Shown: positions 22,430-32,880 of the stretch, in pieces
Numbering within the stretch: the stretch's first letter is position 1
Layout: the number at the start of each line of letters is the position of its first letter
Assembly: GCA_963930645.1 (NCBI GenBank)
Contig: OZ005662.1
Span: forward strand, 104,020,436 to 104,084,435
Length of the DNA: 64,000 nt
Direction: 5' to 3'
DNA from: Salticus scenicus
Lineage: Eukaryota; Arthropoda; Arachnida; Araneae; Salticidae
Position numbers and translations under genes: made by a program
The notes under the pieces: model-generated
Told to the model about the DNA's origin: nothing
The model's input: only the letters and a program-made list of their open reading frames with translations
Databases searched by the model: none

Positions 22430-23545
22430 GTTGCAGTGTTAAAAATGAACTACTTAAAATGAGAATATAAGCTTTTGCATATCTTTTTGAGAATATTTTT
22501 CTGAAAAAATACAGGACCTGTTGCTTTTACAAAAATTAGAATATTAGAGGAAATAAATTATAATTAAAATTACTAAAATTACCAAAAATTACTGTATTGA
22601 ATTACTAATAATTTAATTTCATGAAAGACGTTACGATAAATGCTTCCAATTTGTTTTATAAATCCTTTGAATAATGCGCACTGTTAAAACTTACTTCTCA
22701 AAAAAAAAGGGGGGGGGGCAGAATTATCTCAAGCAGAAGATATTCTAATTTTTGAGAAGTTTCACCTCTTATAAAACTCACTCTTAATTTTTTTTTTCTC
22801 ATTTAATTATTCATTTCATGTTCGGTCTTGTAATATTGTAATGAAAGTCGTTTCGTTTGTGAACGCCGTAGCTCACGTGTAGAGCACCGGACTATGCAGC
22901 CAGAGATTGTGGGTTCAATCACCGTCAAGGAAAGTTGTTTAAAAGTGGGTTTTATTTAAATCTCTTTTAGTAATACCTTGATACCACATTGGTCATAAAT
23001 CTTTATTTTAGCTTTGGCAATTAGATAATAATTTATAATTTGATGATCGTGGTACTTTTTCCTAATTTTAAAATTTATTAAAATAATATAAGAACGGGAA
23101 GAATTTTTAATATACACTTTTTAATGTAATTATAAGTAACATTTTTATCTTGACGTATTTTAAATATTACAGTATCATGCTGGAATAACCTCTTTCCGTA
23201 ATAAAACAAGAAATGCAGAAGAAATAATGTGAAGACGCTAACATATACTTCCAAATTTATAAATCTCTCTTTTCAAATGAAGAAGCATTCTTCTTGCATA
23301 AAACTAATCTGTTCTAGCAGCTATTAAAAAGACAGTTTTCACATATATTTTTTAATATGATCTCTAATTCCGCTTTACATGCAAATCACTTTTTCTCATG
23401 CTAGTTTCAAAAAGAAGAGAGAAGAAAAAAAGGAAAAATTCGAAAGTTTGTTACAATTTTCCTTGAATTAACTGGAGTTAGTTTAACATGTTTATGAAGG
23501 GAAGTATTAGAAAACACTTTAGAAAACTCACAAATTTATATTAAC
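22430..23545. repeat. Dispersed segment D3, copy 2
   Basis: Colinear with 27215-28330: shared blocks include GACGTTACGATAAAT, the tRNA-like head (22861-22926), TTTGATGATCGTGGTACTTT and CGAAAGTTTGTTACAA. The part from about 22960 also matches 18540 onward. The inner stretch 22430-22770, with mirrored ACTGTTAAAA...AATGAGAAT and ATTCT..TTTTTGAGAAGTTT blocks, may itself be a foldback element. No ORF. Confidence 0.75.
22861..22926 (+). tRNA. tRNA-like SINE head or tRNA pseudogene (copy 1)
   Basis: GAACGCCGTAGCTCACGTGTAGAGC fits an A box and GGGTTCAATCACCGTC fits a B box. GACG at the start can pair with CGTC at the end. The anticodon stem is poor, so a working tRNA is unlikely. The same sequence is at 27631-27696 within a larger duplicated segment, so two copies do not by themselves prove SINE mobility. 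Confidence 0.45.
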
Positions 23546-23650
23546 CCCTTTCCTTAACTGTCCTAGGTGTATATATCCGTTTTTCTGAAGCACGTCCCTT
23601 TGTTTGAAATATCACACTTTATAATATAAAAAGCGAGAATTAAACTGCTA
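23541..23650. mobile_element. Truncated TTAA MITE, family D
   Basis: TTAACCCCTTTCCTTAACTG and the following GTTTTTCTGAAG match the left part of the complete element at 28324-28542, and both sit at the same place in their duplicated segments. The right end is missing here. Confidence 0.55.
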
Positions 23651-24415
23651 AAAATCAGTAGAAAAAAAGCATGGAATGAAAGAGAAAAAAACTCACAATG
23701 TTAAGTGCACAAATAAATAAATAAGTGAATAAATAAATAATAATTAGAAACACGGCTGACACCGGAAGTCATATAAGGTCAAACTAAAAAAATTGTCTGA
23801 CTTGTAATAAGTGCTTGGTTTCCATTTCTACAAATAAACGCACGCATACACAGAAAAAAAAATCTTCTGTCAATAAAAGTTTAAAATGTCAGTTCAGTGC
23901 GTCAGAATCACAATCTTTTAAACCTTTAACGTTCATAGACCTACTAACCATGGTAGTTTATCGGAAATTATATTAGACCCTGCCTTTTTTTCACACCAGA
24001 ATAGCTATAGAGAAATATTCAGCAATATTTTCTCATGATTAAATAAAAAGGCTATTGCTCTACTACTATTCTGTTGTAAAAAAAAAAAAAAAGCTGTGCT
24101 TAATACCATTACGGATAAACTAGCATAATTAGCAGGTCTACATTCACTACTTAATTTATTTTAAAGATTTCTAAACTCATTTTAAAAATGACTTTTATAC
24201 ACATAGCTGATCATACATATTTAAAAAAAAAAATAAAAAATTTGCATTGTTTCATTTCGAGAAATTTTTGGTTTAAAACATCTTTAAGCTAACTTTATTA
24301 AATTAGAATAATATTTAATTTAATAAATAAAACACCTTGTAAGTAAGAATATTCGACTACAAAACTGGTAAAAGTTGTTTCAGGTAGAAATAATTGTCCA
24401 GCTCTTCATTAAATG

Positions 24416-24446
<31 letters not shown>

Positions 24447-24989
24447 AGACATGAGTGCATCATCATACCAGCAATTCACACTCGCTCACACTAAGAAACT
24501 TCAAGTGACTTATGCATTTAGCTTCCTTTGAAGCATTATTTGTTAAATTTTAGAATAGGGCCATTTTGTCTATCTACCAAAAAAAAAAATGATATAAAAA
24601 TATAAAAACTGATTAAAACAAGGGGGAAATGTTAAAAAAATGCTCCATAAAAATTGTTAAATTATGTTAAATGTTTGGTTTCGCTGCGAAACGATTAAGG
24701 GTTAAGCTAAAAACATAGTAATAAAACTGCTTAGAAGATTTTATTATTTTATACATTTATCATCTTGCTAGGAAAAATATAGGAAATATTTTATCGCGAG
24801 TAATATTAAGTAATTTCATAGAATGTTTTTCACACTTTAATACATAACTTTTCAGCCCAATGATTCACTATAATTCTTGTAATAACATAAATAGAACAAC
24901 TTATTCTTAATTAAACTTTTAACGTTAAGTGCTTAATTTATTTTGAAAATTATCAAACTAATTTTGAAACTGGATTTCAAATATATAGA

Positions 24990-25362
24990 CGGAGTTGCCA
25001 AATTTTAATTTATTCCAGAGCATTTTTGGTTAAATTTTTATTTCACATCACGTTTATTTTAAGTGTAATTTTTCTTATCTTATCATATTCACCATATGTA
25101 CTCGCGTATAAGTCTGCCCCCTAATTCGAAAGAAAAAATTGTCTTAAACCATTATTTTAAAATTGTTTTCTTCGCATTATGCGTGACAAAATAAAGAAAG
25201 AAAAATTGTCTAAAATACTGGTATTACCCAAGATTTTTCTTCGAATTTATGGGTCGAATTATACGCGAATAAATTGGAGAAAAATATTCTATAAAGAAAT
25301 TGGTACGAAATAAAGGCGAGGCCAAAAATACTTCGGAATAAATTAAAATGTTGGCAACTATG
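24990..25362. mobile_element. GCCCCGCC-family MITE, long variant (copy 1)
   Basis: Left arm CGGAGTTGCCAAATTTTAAT and right arm TAAATTAAAATGTTGGCAAC with TATG at the end. The interior of about 370 bp is longer than the usual 190-200 bp and includes ATTCACCATATGTAC and a second GGCGAGGCCAAAAATAC arm block. The matching copy at 62309-62801 carries an extra nested MITE. It may be two elements fused or nested. Confidence 0.6.
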
Positions 25363-26025
25363 CTTAACTGATCATAAATACAGGAGTCGCAGTCTCCACA
25401 CTTTTGTAAGGGCACTATGGGAGATGAAAACTTTAAGAAAATATTCCTACCAGTATTTTTAACGAGCAATTTTTAATGTATTTTAATTGTGGAGTGTCGT
25501 GATTAGCTAGGATAGACATTTTTCTATAAAGAATAGTGGTGCTAAAAAAGGCAGAAATTTCTTCGGAATTTCTATACCTGCAAATATGCAGCATGAAAAA
25601 TAAGCCTTTTAATGTAATAGAAACCTTCTGATTTTAGACATCTATATATTTACCTTATTAAATTCATGTAATATTTAAATTGTTGAATAAAATACTTAGA
25701 AAACACAAAGAAGTTGTTTCAAGATAAAATAATTGCTCAGCCCTTCATTAGTAGATAAAACTATACATGAGTACATCTTTAAGCCAGTAAGGCGCAAAAG
25801 CGTCTACTCAGAAATCCTAAGAGACTTGTGCATTTAGCTTCCTCTAAACAACAGTTGAAAAATTTTGAAGCATTATTTCATTGGAGCATTCATTCACTTG
25901 AAGGCTTTGTTCAATTGGATCATTCATTTACTTATTTTAACCAAACATGAGAGTAAATAATATGAGCTTGGAAATTTTTCTATCTGATTTTACTACCCAA
26001 AACATCTTCGCACTTTAGGACAAGA

Positions 26026-26222
26026 CATAGCTGCCAAGTTTTTTAATTTATTCCGGAATGCTGTTAGCCCCACCCTTTTTCACACCATAATATTTGTAGA
26101 AAAATTTTCTTTACTATATAACTAGAATTAAATACAAAAAAATGACTTTGAAAAGATTACGGTGTGAAAAAAGGGTGGGGCTAACAACATTCCGAAATAA
26201 ATTAAAAAACTCGGCAGCTATG
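26026..26222. mobile_element. GCCCCGCC-family MITE within D2 (copy 1)
   Basis: 197 bp, CATAGCTGCCAAGTTTTTTA at left and CTCGGCAGCTATG at right, with TTAGCCCCACCC and GGGTGGGGCTAA as inner arm blocks. It is orthologous in position to 63497-63694. There the flanking ACAAGA duplication is intact; here it is ACAAGA (26020-26025) and a mutated AGAAGT. The insertion therefore predates the segmental duplication. Confidence 0.8.
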
Positions 26223-26241
26223 AGAAGTATACATGCAAATG

Positions 26242-26635
26242 TATAGTTGCCAACTTAGCACCTTTTGGTTAAAGGAATATATATATATATACATATATAT
26301 ATATACATGCTTGCCAACCATCTCATTATGAAGCGTAGTACTTTTAGTCACCGCCTTTTTTTTTTTGTACACCAGTCATTTTTTAGAGTAATTTCATTCT
26401 TATTTAATCGTAACACTATTTGGAGAGAATTGCTCTAAATATAAAGTGGTGTGGGAAAAGGGGCGTATTTTCAAGGGGCGTTAACAAGTCTACGCTTAAT
26501 AATGAGATGGTTGGCAGTCCTGTATATATATATTACTTTACTTTATCAGTGAAAACTGTTACAGTTCACTGATTAATTAAAATAAAATTTTATTAAATTT
26601 TCCCGGTGGCCAAAAGGTGTTAAGTTGGCAACTAT
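26242..26635. mobile_element. Foldback MITE with a second MITE nested inside
   Basis: Outer arms: TATAGTTGCCAACTTAGCAC and GGTGTTAAGTTGGCAACTAT. Inner element at about 26306-26522: ATGCTTGCCAACCATCTCAT and ATGAGATGGTTGGCAGTCCT, with CGCC and GGGGCG blocks. Both resemble the GCCCCGCC family. (AT)n repeats border the inner element. Only the left outer end is retained at 63710-63760, at the window's right side. Confidence 0.65.
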
Positions 26636-26649
26636 GTAATAAATGTAGT

Positions 26650-26846
26650 CAGAGTTTTCAACTTTAATAATTTATTCACGATCATTTTTAGCCCCGCCTT
26701 TTTTTTTGCACCTGAAATTTTGTAGATTATTTCTCTATAATATGTGACAATGATTAAAAAGAAAGAAAATTTATAAAAATTTCCGGTATGAAGAAGAGAC
26801 AAAGCTAAAAATGCTCGTGAATAAATTACAAAAGTTGGGAACTCTG
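26650..26846. mobile_element. hAT-like MITE related to the GCCCCGCC family
   Basis: 197 bp from CAGAGTTTTCAAC to GTTGGGAACTCTG. The inner arm blocks ATTTATTCACGATCATTTTT and AAATGCTCGTGAATAAAT pair imperfectly. Flanks AATGTAGT (26642-26649) and AAAGTAGT (26847-26854) are an 8-bp duplication with one mismatch, typical of hAT elements (CAGAG ends, 8 bp). Confidence 0.75.
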
Positions 26847-26934
26847 AAAGTAGTAAACTGTTGGTCAATTCATGTGTTGAACACCGGTAATGAGCTAATC
26901 AACATACTTCTAGTTCATTCCAAAAAGTTAACAG

Positions 26935-27190
26935 ACAATCTTTCGCATTTCTTTAAGATAAACAGATCCCACCTTAGGCGGAACTGCGTTTCTTGAAGGA
27001 TAGAATTCCACTTCTATAAATGTCATTCGTTAACTCATAGCTTATTCACTCAATAATAGAAATTGTTTAGTCTTTACTGGTGTTGATATATTAAAATGCC
27101 TAAAATTTGAATATTGTAATTTTTTAACTACCTAAACAAATCTTTTGAATTCTCCCTCTCCTTTTTCACCAAACGAAATTGCCTTCTAAT
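26935..27190. repeat. Dispersed block shared with 52150-52420
   Basis: Shared blocks include CCTTAGGCGGA, ACTGGTGTTGATATATTAAA and AACAAATCTTTTGAATTC. Non-coding. Confidence 0.65.
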
Positions 27191-27630
27191 ATAAATTTTA
27201 TGAAATGATATTAATAACACACTGTTAAAAAAGATCTACTTAAAAATGAGAAGATTAGCTTTCTCATGTCCTTTTGAGAAGATTTTTCCCAAAAAAATCT
27301 TCTGCTTTTGCAAAAATGAGAATATTAGTAGAAATAAGTTATAATTAAAATGACTAATAATTTAATTTTATGAAAGACGTTACGATAAATTTTAATTTGT
27401 TTTAAAAATCTTTTTAATAAAGCGCACTGCTAAAACTTACTTCTCGGGAAAAAAAAAAAAAAAAAAATAGAATTTTCTCAAAAATATGCAGGATATTCTC
27501 ATTTTTGGGAAGTTTCAACTGTTATAAAAGCTTCGAGAGGGAACTTCCCACTTTTAAGATTTTCTTTTCCATTTAACAATTCATTTCATGTTCCGTCTTG
27601 TAATATTTTGATGAAAGTCGTTTAGTTTGT

Positions 27631-27696
27631 GAACGCCGTGGCTCACATGTAGAGCACCGGACTATGCAACCAGAGATTCTGGGTTCGATCACCGTC
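27631..27696 (+). tRNA. tRNA-like SINE head or tRNA pseudogene (copy 2)
   Basis: GAACGCCGTGGCTCACATGTAGAGC (A box) and GGGTTCGATCACCGTC (B box) are closer to tRNA consensus than in the copy at 22861-22926. The anticodon arm remains weak. It lies inside the duplicated segment D3. Confidence 0.45.
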
Positions 27697-28323
27697 AAGG
27701 GAAGTTGTTTAAAAGTTGGTTTTATTTAAATCTCTTTTAGTTATACCTTGATATCAAATTGGCCATAAATCTTTATTTTAGCTTTGGCAATTAGATAATA
27801 ATTTATAATTTGATGATCGTGGTACTTTTTCCTAATTTTTAAATTTATTAAAATAATATAAGCAAGGGAAGAATTTTTAATGTACACTTTTTAATGTAAT
27901 TATAAGTAACATTTTTACCTTAACGTATTGCAAATATTACATTATCCTACTGGAATAATCTCTTTCTGTATTCAATGAATAATTCAATAAATGCAGAAGA
28001 AATAATGTGTAGACCATAATATATACTTCCAACTTTTATAAAAATCTCTCATTTCAAATGAAGAAGCATTCTTCATGCAGGTTACTAATCCGTTCTAGCA
28101 ACTGTTAAAAAAGGCAGTTTTCACGTATGTTCTCTAGTTTGATCTCAATTTCCGTCTTACATGCACATCGCTTTAAATCATGCTAGTTTTAATTAGATGA
28201 GAGATGAAATAAAGGAGAAATTTCGAAAGTTTGTTACAAATTTCATTGAACTTACTGGAGTTAAATTAACACGTTTAATAAGGAAAGTATTAGAGAACAC
28301 TTTAGAAAACTCACAAAATTATA

Positions 28324-28542
28324 TTAACTCCTTAACTGCCCGGGGCGTATCGTTTTTCTGAAGTAAGGTCCTTTGCATTCTATTGCTACCAGTGAAACTA
28401 CTGACAAGGTTTGACAATGCAGTAAAACCTTGAAAAGGATCTTGATAGTATTTTTGAAAGATTTACTGATTTCAAAATTGAAAGACTACAGTGGCACTTT
28501 GAAGTGAATCTCGTAAATTTTCGTCGGCAGGTAAAGGGTTAT
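28324..28542. mobile_element. TTAA MITE, family D
   Basis: 219 bp. TTAACTCCTTAACTGCC at left and GGCAGGTAAAGGGTTAT at right are inverted repeats, and the flanks are TTAA and TTAT. It is absent at the matching place in 18540-19680 and present but truncated at 23541. A right-end remnant of the same family (CGGCAGTTAAGGGGTAA) is at about 30765-30800. Confidence 0.65.
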
Positions 28543-28946
28543 AAGGAAAACACAATTCAATAATTTAAGTTGCTTTAATGCATATTTCCTTTAAAAATAC
28601 AAAACAGGACATAGATGCAATGAATCCAGACTGTTTTATTTTAGAATGCACATTTACTATATGTAAGATAGTTCAAATTTTGATTTAACACTACATATAT
28701 CAAATATATTATGTGTTAAAGAATTGTGATTTTCAATTATAACTTAAAGATGATTTACAATTACTAAACGTATGCTTCCTGTAATATATGGTATAAAATT
28801 ATTCATCTTTATTCGTTTAAAGGGACACGAAAACGTAGGATTTATTAGAATCTATGGTAAAACCTTATTAATAAATCAATTTATTCATTAAGAAAATTAG
28901 AACATAATTTTAACATATAGATAACTTACATACATGTAAACAGTTA

Positions 28947-29499
28947 TTAACACTTTCACGACCGCTCATATAGATTCACGTAATTTGAAAATCTGTAACT
29001 CTGTCAGTGGGCGTTTCTTTCGTAATTTGTATGTTACTTATTTCTTAAGTAGAAAGAACATACTTATGATCAGAGCCTGATTAAGGGGGGGGGGGGGCAC
29101 ACATTATTTATACTTACACCGTTATTTTTTAACAAATACTTTCCTGCTTTAATAAAAACAAAATTCTCATTAAAAATTATTTCAAAATAATTCTGGTGTC
29201 TAATAACGGTGAGTAAATTGAGTTCTTTTACACCGTTCATTTTTTATAAAAAATATTTCCTCGTCAAAGCGTGGAATTTCTATGGCATAAAGTAAAAAAT
29301 AATTGTAAAAATATTCCGGTGAGAGCGGAGATAATGTGTGCTTCCCCCTTAATCAGGCTGTGCTTATAATGTATATTCATTTGTAATAAAAATTTGAATA
29401 CATACAATTTTGTTCTGAAATATATTATCTCGGGAAAATACCGCCAACAGGCTAATTCTACTGTCGAAAAAAAAAATCATGTGGTCGTGAAAGTGTTAA
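28947..29499. mobile_element. TTAA MITE, family A (copy 4), split by a hAT MITE
   Basis: TTAACACTTTCACGACCGCT at left, GTGGTCGTGAAAGTGTTAA at right, TTAA at 28947-28950 and 29496-29499. Without the nested 292-bp element and its 8-bp duplication it is about 253 bp, slightly shorter than its relatives, so some interior was lost next to the nested insertion. Confidence 0.88.
29071..29362. mobile_element. hAT MITE (copy 1), nested
   Basis: 292 bp from CAGAGCCTGATTAAGGGGG to CCCCCTTAATCAGGCTGTG. The flanks CTTATGAT (29063-29070) and CTTATAAT (29363-29370) are an 8-bp duplication with one mismatch. The interior carries ACACCGTTA-type repeats in both directions. The second copy at 55193-55477 has a perfect 8-bp duplication. 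8-bp duplication with CAG...CTG ends fits hAT. No ORF. Confidence 0.9.
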
Positions 29500-29504
29500 T
29501 GCTT

Positions 29505-30940
29505 ATTAATATTTTCAAATTTTTATGTATAAATATTTATACTTCGATAAACTTTTTTTTTTCTTCCAACATAGGTATATACAAAATTTTACATTACAAA
29601 ATGAGCATTTGTTTCTTTTTAACACTGTTAAAGTTTACGTTTTTTAATTAAACGATTAGTAGCTCTATTTCTCGAAAAATATTATTTTTCTTATCCCATT
29701 AAATAAAAATGAAAAACACCATTGCATGACAATACTAGCAATAAGATTTAAACGAAAAATCGCATTAAATGTAATTTACACTACAGTGAAAATTACTGCA
29801 TAACAGTGTTGCCAGAACTAATTTTTGAAGTCAGTAGGCAAGCATTACCATTAAAAATTAATGGTGATTTTTGAATAAAATATCTACCAGATTTGGTAAC
29901 GCTGCTGCACAATATATATATATTTACTGTTAATCTATCTATTTTTTGGCATCCACAACTTGTCATTTGAAATACTGTTTCTTTGCATTCTACCATTTTT
30001 TGCTGAATTATATATATTACATAGTTTATCACTTACTTTGTTTGATGATTAATATTAGTGCAATTAAAAATTAAATTAATTAATTTTTTGTTTGAGTTAA
30101 CAATGTTTTTATTGTCATTATTATATAAAACACTTATCTTACTGTCTTTTTTAGTAAGGTTTACATGTTTAAATAACATTTAAAATTTATATGATATCCA
30201 ATAAACTCATTTACGTAGTATTTCGTTAAAATAAACTATTGGTTGTTTTCTCTTCTGAACAAAATTATACTAAGAATTTACGCATAGTGCTTCAAAAAAA
30301 AAAAAAAAAAATCTACAGAAAAATTTACTTTTACAGTATTTCATCAATAGTTTCCTTAAAATATTCTGAAAGTAAATGTGCATCTATCTAAGCATTCAAA
30401 ACGTAGCGAAATATTATTTGGTTTATTTAAGCATTTTTTTCGCCTCGGACAATACCATGCAGTCGAAAGGAATCGCAACATTTTGCCTACGAAAATTTTA
30501 AACTTCCATGCACTTTGAATATTGTGTATAGAAATATCTAAACTATTCGAGGAATGGAATAAGAAACTTCTTAGTACTTTTCTACGTGTTTAGTAAATCT
30601 CAATAAACCTTCTTTTATGTCATATACAATACTAAATAATTTATGTTTTTTTTTTTTTTAATTAAATTTTTTGAATAAAACAAATTGCAGTGACATTAAA
30701 TATAGATATACAGAAACTATTTTGGAAAATATTACAAAAGTATAATTTTTAATACATAAGAATACAAAATCTCGTAAAATTTCACCGGCAGTTAAGGGGT
30801 AAATGAATTAATGTTTTGCTTTATTATCTCGCAAGAGTAATAAAGTAAAATAAAGCTTGTTCTTTGCTGTTGCAGTGTTGTGGGAACATAATAAATAAAT
30901 CGAAGTATTGAATCAGCAAGGATGAAAAGAGAGGTAATTT
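29505..30940. other. AT-rich sequence with one short inverted-repeat remnant
   Basis: Near 29804-29915, CAGTGTTGCCAGAACTAATT and CAGATTTGGTAACGCTGCTG form an imperfect inverted repeat of a small element; similar GTTGCCAGATTTTGC-type sequence recurs at 38285-38310, 58850-58870 and 59500-59530. A family D right end is at 30765-30800. No coding region. Confidence 0.55.
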
Positions 30941-31802
30941 GTACAGAGAAGAAACAGTGTGTGACTTGGTTTACTGAAACGAACTCCGACTGCAGAGTTG
31001 AGATAAATTGTAGATCGTTATACGAGAAATAATCACCATGTCAAACAGACATAAGAAAATTGCACATGCACAGGAAATTTACAGAAACAGGAAATGTGTA
31101 TTTTAAGCACCATGTAAGCAAAACAACGGGAAGTGACGATGATATGGCGCGAATTCGAGAGATTTTACAATATCCGCCACAGATGTCTGTTCGTAAGGCA
31201 TCAGAAGAAGGGTTAATTCCTCGTACGATAATCCACAGGGTACTCCGAAAGCGTCTTCATCAGTTTCTGTACAGACTCAAATAGTTACAGGAAATCAAAG
31301 CATGTGAGAAACCAAATATTTGTTGCATTTACTTAAGACATTATTGCAAGTGTAGATAGAGATAAACAATATCTGAGGCACGCTGCATTTTAGATGAATC
31401 AAATTTCATATATGTGACGAAATTAATAAACATAACGCACACATCTGGAGCTTGACCAATTCACAAGCTGTAGGAGAGATTTGGTGCGTGATAGTTCCAA
31501 AGTTAATATCTGGTGCTGTATACCAGTTAACTACATTATAAGCCGTTTTTTTTTCGCTGAAAAGTTGTGAATGCAATGAATTATTTTCATATGCTTGAAC
31601 TGTAACAAATAACATACTTTTATAACCTATAACCTCATGTTTTATTCCATTAAAATAGTGAAACCCTATACTCAGCTTTTTTAGTGACACGTCTGCTTAA
31701 CAAAACGTTCTCAAATTGTTGAATTGGGAGAGATGGTCCAAATTTATGGCCTAATCAATCTCCCGACATTACGCATTTTGACTTATTTCCATTAGGTTAT
31801 GT

Positions 31803-32105
31803 TACAGCGTCTAGAATGAACAGTGTGGCAATCGCCTATAACCGTGATGTTAAAATGATGCTACAAAAATTAAGCTTACCCAGATGTCGCTGTGATCGAA
31901 GCTATTGTTCAAATCGAAGGCCTGATTGGCTTTTCCCAGTTTCGTCAGTTTAATCACGTGATCTAAGCATATAATGAACCAATAGGGAGTCTCGGTTTTG
32001 TTGTCGTAACGCTAGCTCCGATTACAATGACATCTGGTGACAGGCTTAATTTTTTTAGTACAATTTTATTCGCCGCTTTCCACACTGTTTATTCTAGACG
32101 CTGTA
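31803..32105. mobile_element. MITE inserted in the transposase relic, 7-bp duplication
   Basis: 303 bp from TACAGCGTCTAGAATGAACA to TGTTTATTCTAGACGCTGTA, TIR about 30 bp. GTTATGT flanks it at 31796-31802 and 32106-32112. The transposase frame confirms the join: the block LGYV before and YVKD after it share these bases. The 7-bp duplication does not fit Tc1/mariner (TA) or typical hAT (8). I leave the superfamily open. No ORF. Confidence 0.85.
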
Positions 32106-32132
32106 GTTATGTCAAAGACCTAATCACGGTTC

Positions 32133-32342
32133 GTACTCCGACCTTTTTCCAGGTTAATTTTTAAAGATCAGAAGTTTCCGCTTTTCCTATTAATACTAAT
32201 TTTATGCTGAAATTTTTATAGTATTTTCATAGTAATCTCTTGTGATTAAATAAGATAGTGATTCACAAATAAAAATAATGATAACAATAAAAGCGAAATT
32301 TTCTCATCCCTGAAAGCAACCTGAAAAAAAGGTGGGAAGTAC
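32133..32342. mobile_element. Second MITE inserted in the transposase relic
   Basis: GTACTCCGACCTTTTTCCAG at left and CTGAAAAAAAGGTGGGAAGTAC at right are inverted repeats of about 22 bp around 165 bp of AT-rich sequence. Transposase homology is found on both sides. I could not identify a target duplication. Confidence 0.6.
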
Positions 32343-32505
32343 AAACCTGCTAATGTACCGTACTGCTATGCATGATGTTGCTGATTTTAAGATAAGAATA
32401 ACGGTAGATTTTGAGACAATTGACGTTGGCATGACATGTTAGAACGAGATTGAATATGGTTGGACTATCAAGTAGATTCGGAACGTGCTAAAAAAGGACC
32501 GTACG

Positions 32506-32880
32506 TAGAAACTGATTAAAGAAGAAGGATGTATTTTTTTGAATTATGAATCACATAAATGTCACAGTTTTTTCTCTAATTTAATTACAAATCGAGTTAT
32601 ATTTCATTGAAGTTGTACGAGAATGACGCCGTAAAAATCGTATCACAACACAACACTGCGGTGAAATTTTTCAAATCGCTATCGAAAAAGTTGATCAATA
32701 GAAAATGCGCAGGCATTGAAAACAGTTAAAGGAGATTAACCAGAATTTGTTCAACTTTGTGTTGTGTTGTGTTAAAGTTTGTACGCAAAGAAAAAAAAAA
32801 TGATATATGTGAGATTTTTTCTCTAAAATATATCTCCCACAAATGCCTAAAAAATAATTTCTGGAATTTTAAAAATTCTT
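32506..32880. other. AT-rich sequence, nothing recognised
   Basis: Follows the transposase relic and may include its decayed terminus. A TTGTGTTGTGTTG run is near 32756-32773. Confidence 0.4.

Larger units (their letters stand above)
23930..26235. repeat. Dispersed segment D2, copy 1
   Basis: Colinear with 61455-63755 over about 2.3 kb: shared blocks include CATAGCTGATCATACATATTT, AACTAGACATGAGTGCATCA, TTTCGCTGCGAAAC, TTTATCGCGAGTAATATTAA and the MITE at 26026-26222. Differences include a 139-bp MITE present only in the other copy and a large A/T-run drift. No ORF is conserved, so this is duplicated non-coding DNA. Confidence 0.85.
27215..29650. repeat. Dispersed segment D3, copy 3 (longest)
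   Basis: Matches copy 2 up to about 28330 and copy 1 from about 27740 to 29650. It contains the tRNA-like head at 27631-27696 and two TTAA elements (28324-28542, 28947-29499) that are absent from copy 1, which therefore shows the unoccupied sequence. Non-coding. Confidence 0.75.
30947..32505 (+). pseudogene. mariner/Tc1-class transposase pseudogene, interrupted by two MITEs
   Basis: Fragments in changing frames follow the order of a mariner/Tc1-class (DDE) transposase. At 30950-31090 are N-terminal helix-turn-helix remnants (CVTWFTETNS, KFTETGNVYF). At 31145-31255 are ARIREILQ and RKASEEGLIPRTIIHRVLRK. DESNFIYV near 31395 is the first catalytic Asp region. GRDGPNLWPNQSPDITHFDL at about 31725-31785 matches the family block with the second Asp (PxSPDLxPxDFxLWGYVK). 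GYVKD follows but is split by the element at 31803-32105. After the second insertion (32133-32342) the C-terminal MHDVADFKIRITVDFETIDVG and EIEYG blocks appear at 32370-32450. Stops and frameshifts are frequent, so it is inactive. Terminal repeats of the original transposon were not found. Confidence 0.85.

Noticed and set aside
22861..22926. Functional tRNA gene
   Set aside because: A and B boxes are recognisable but the anticodon stem does not pair, and the sequence is duplicated as part of a longer segment.
31406..31690. 94-codon minus-strand frame
   Set aside because: It is the shadow of the plus-strand transposase relic, whose motifs read on the other strand.
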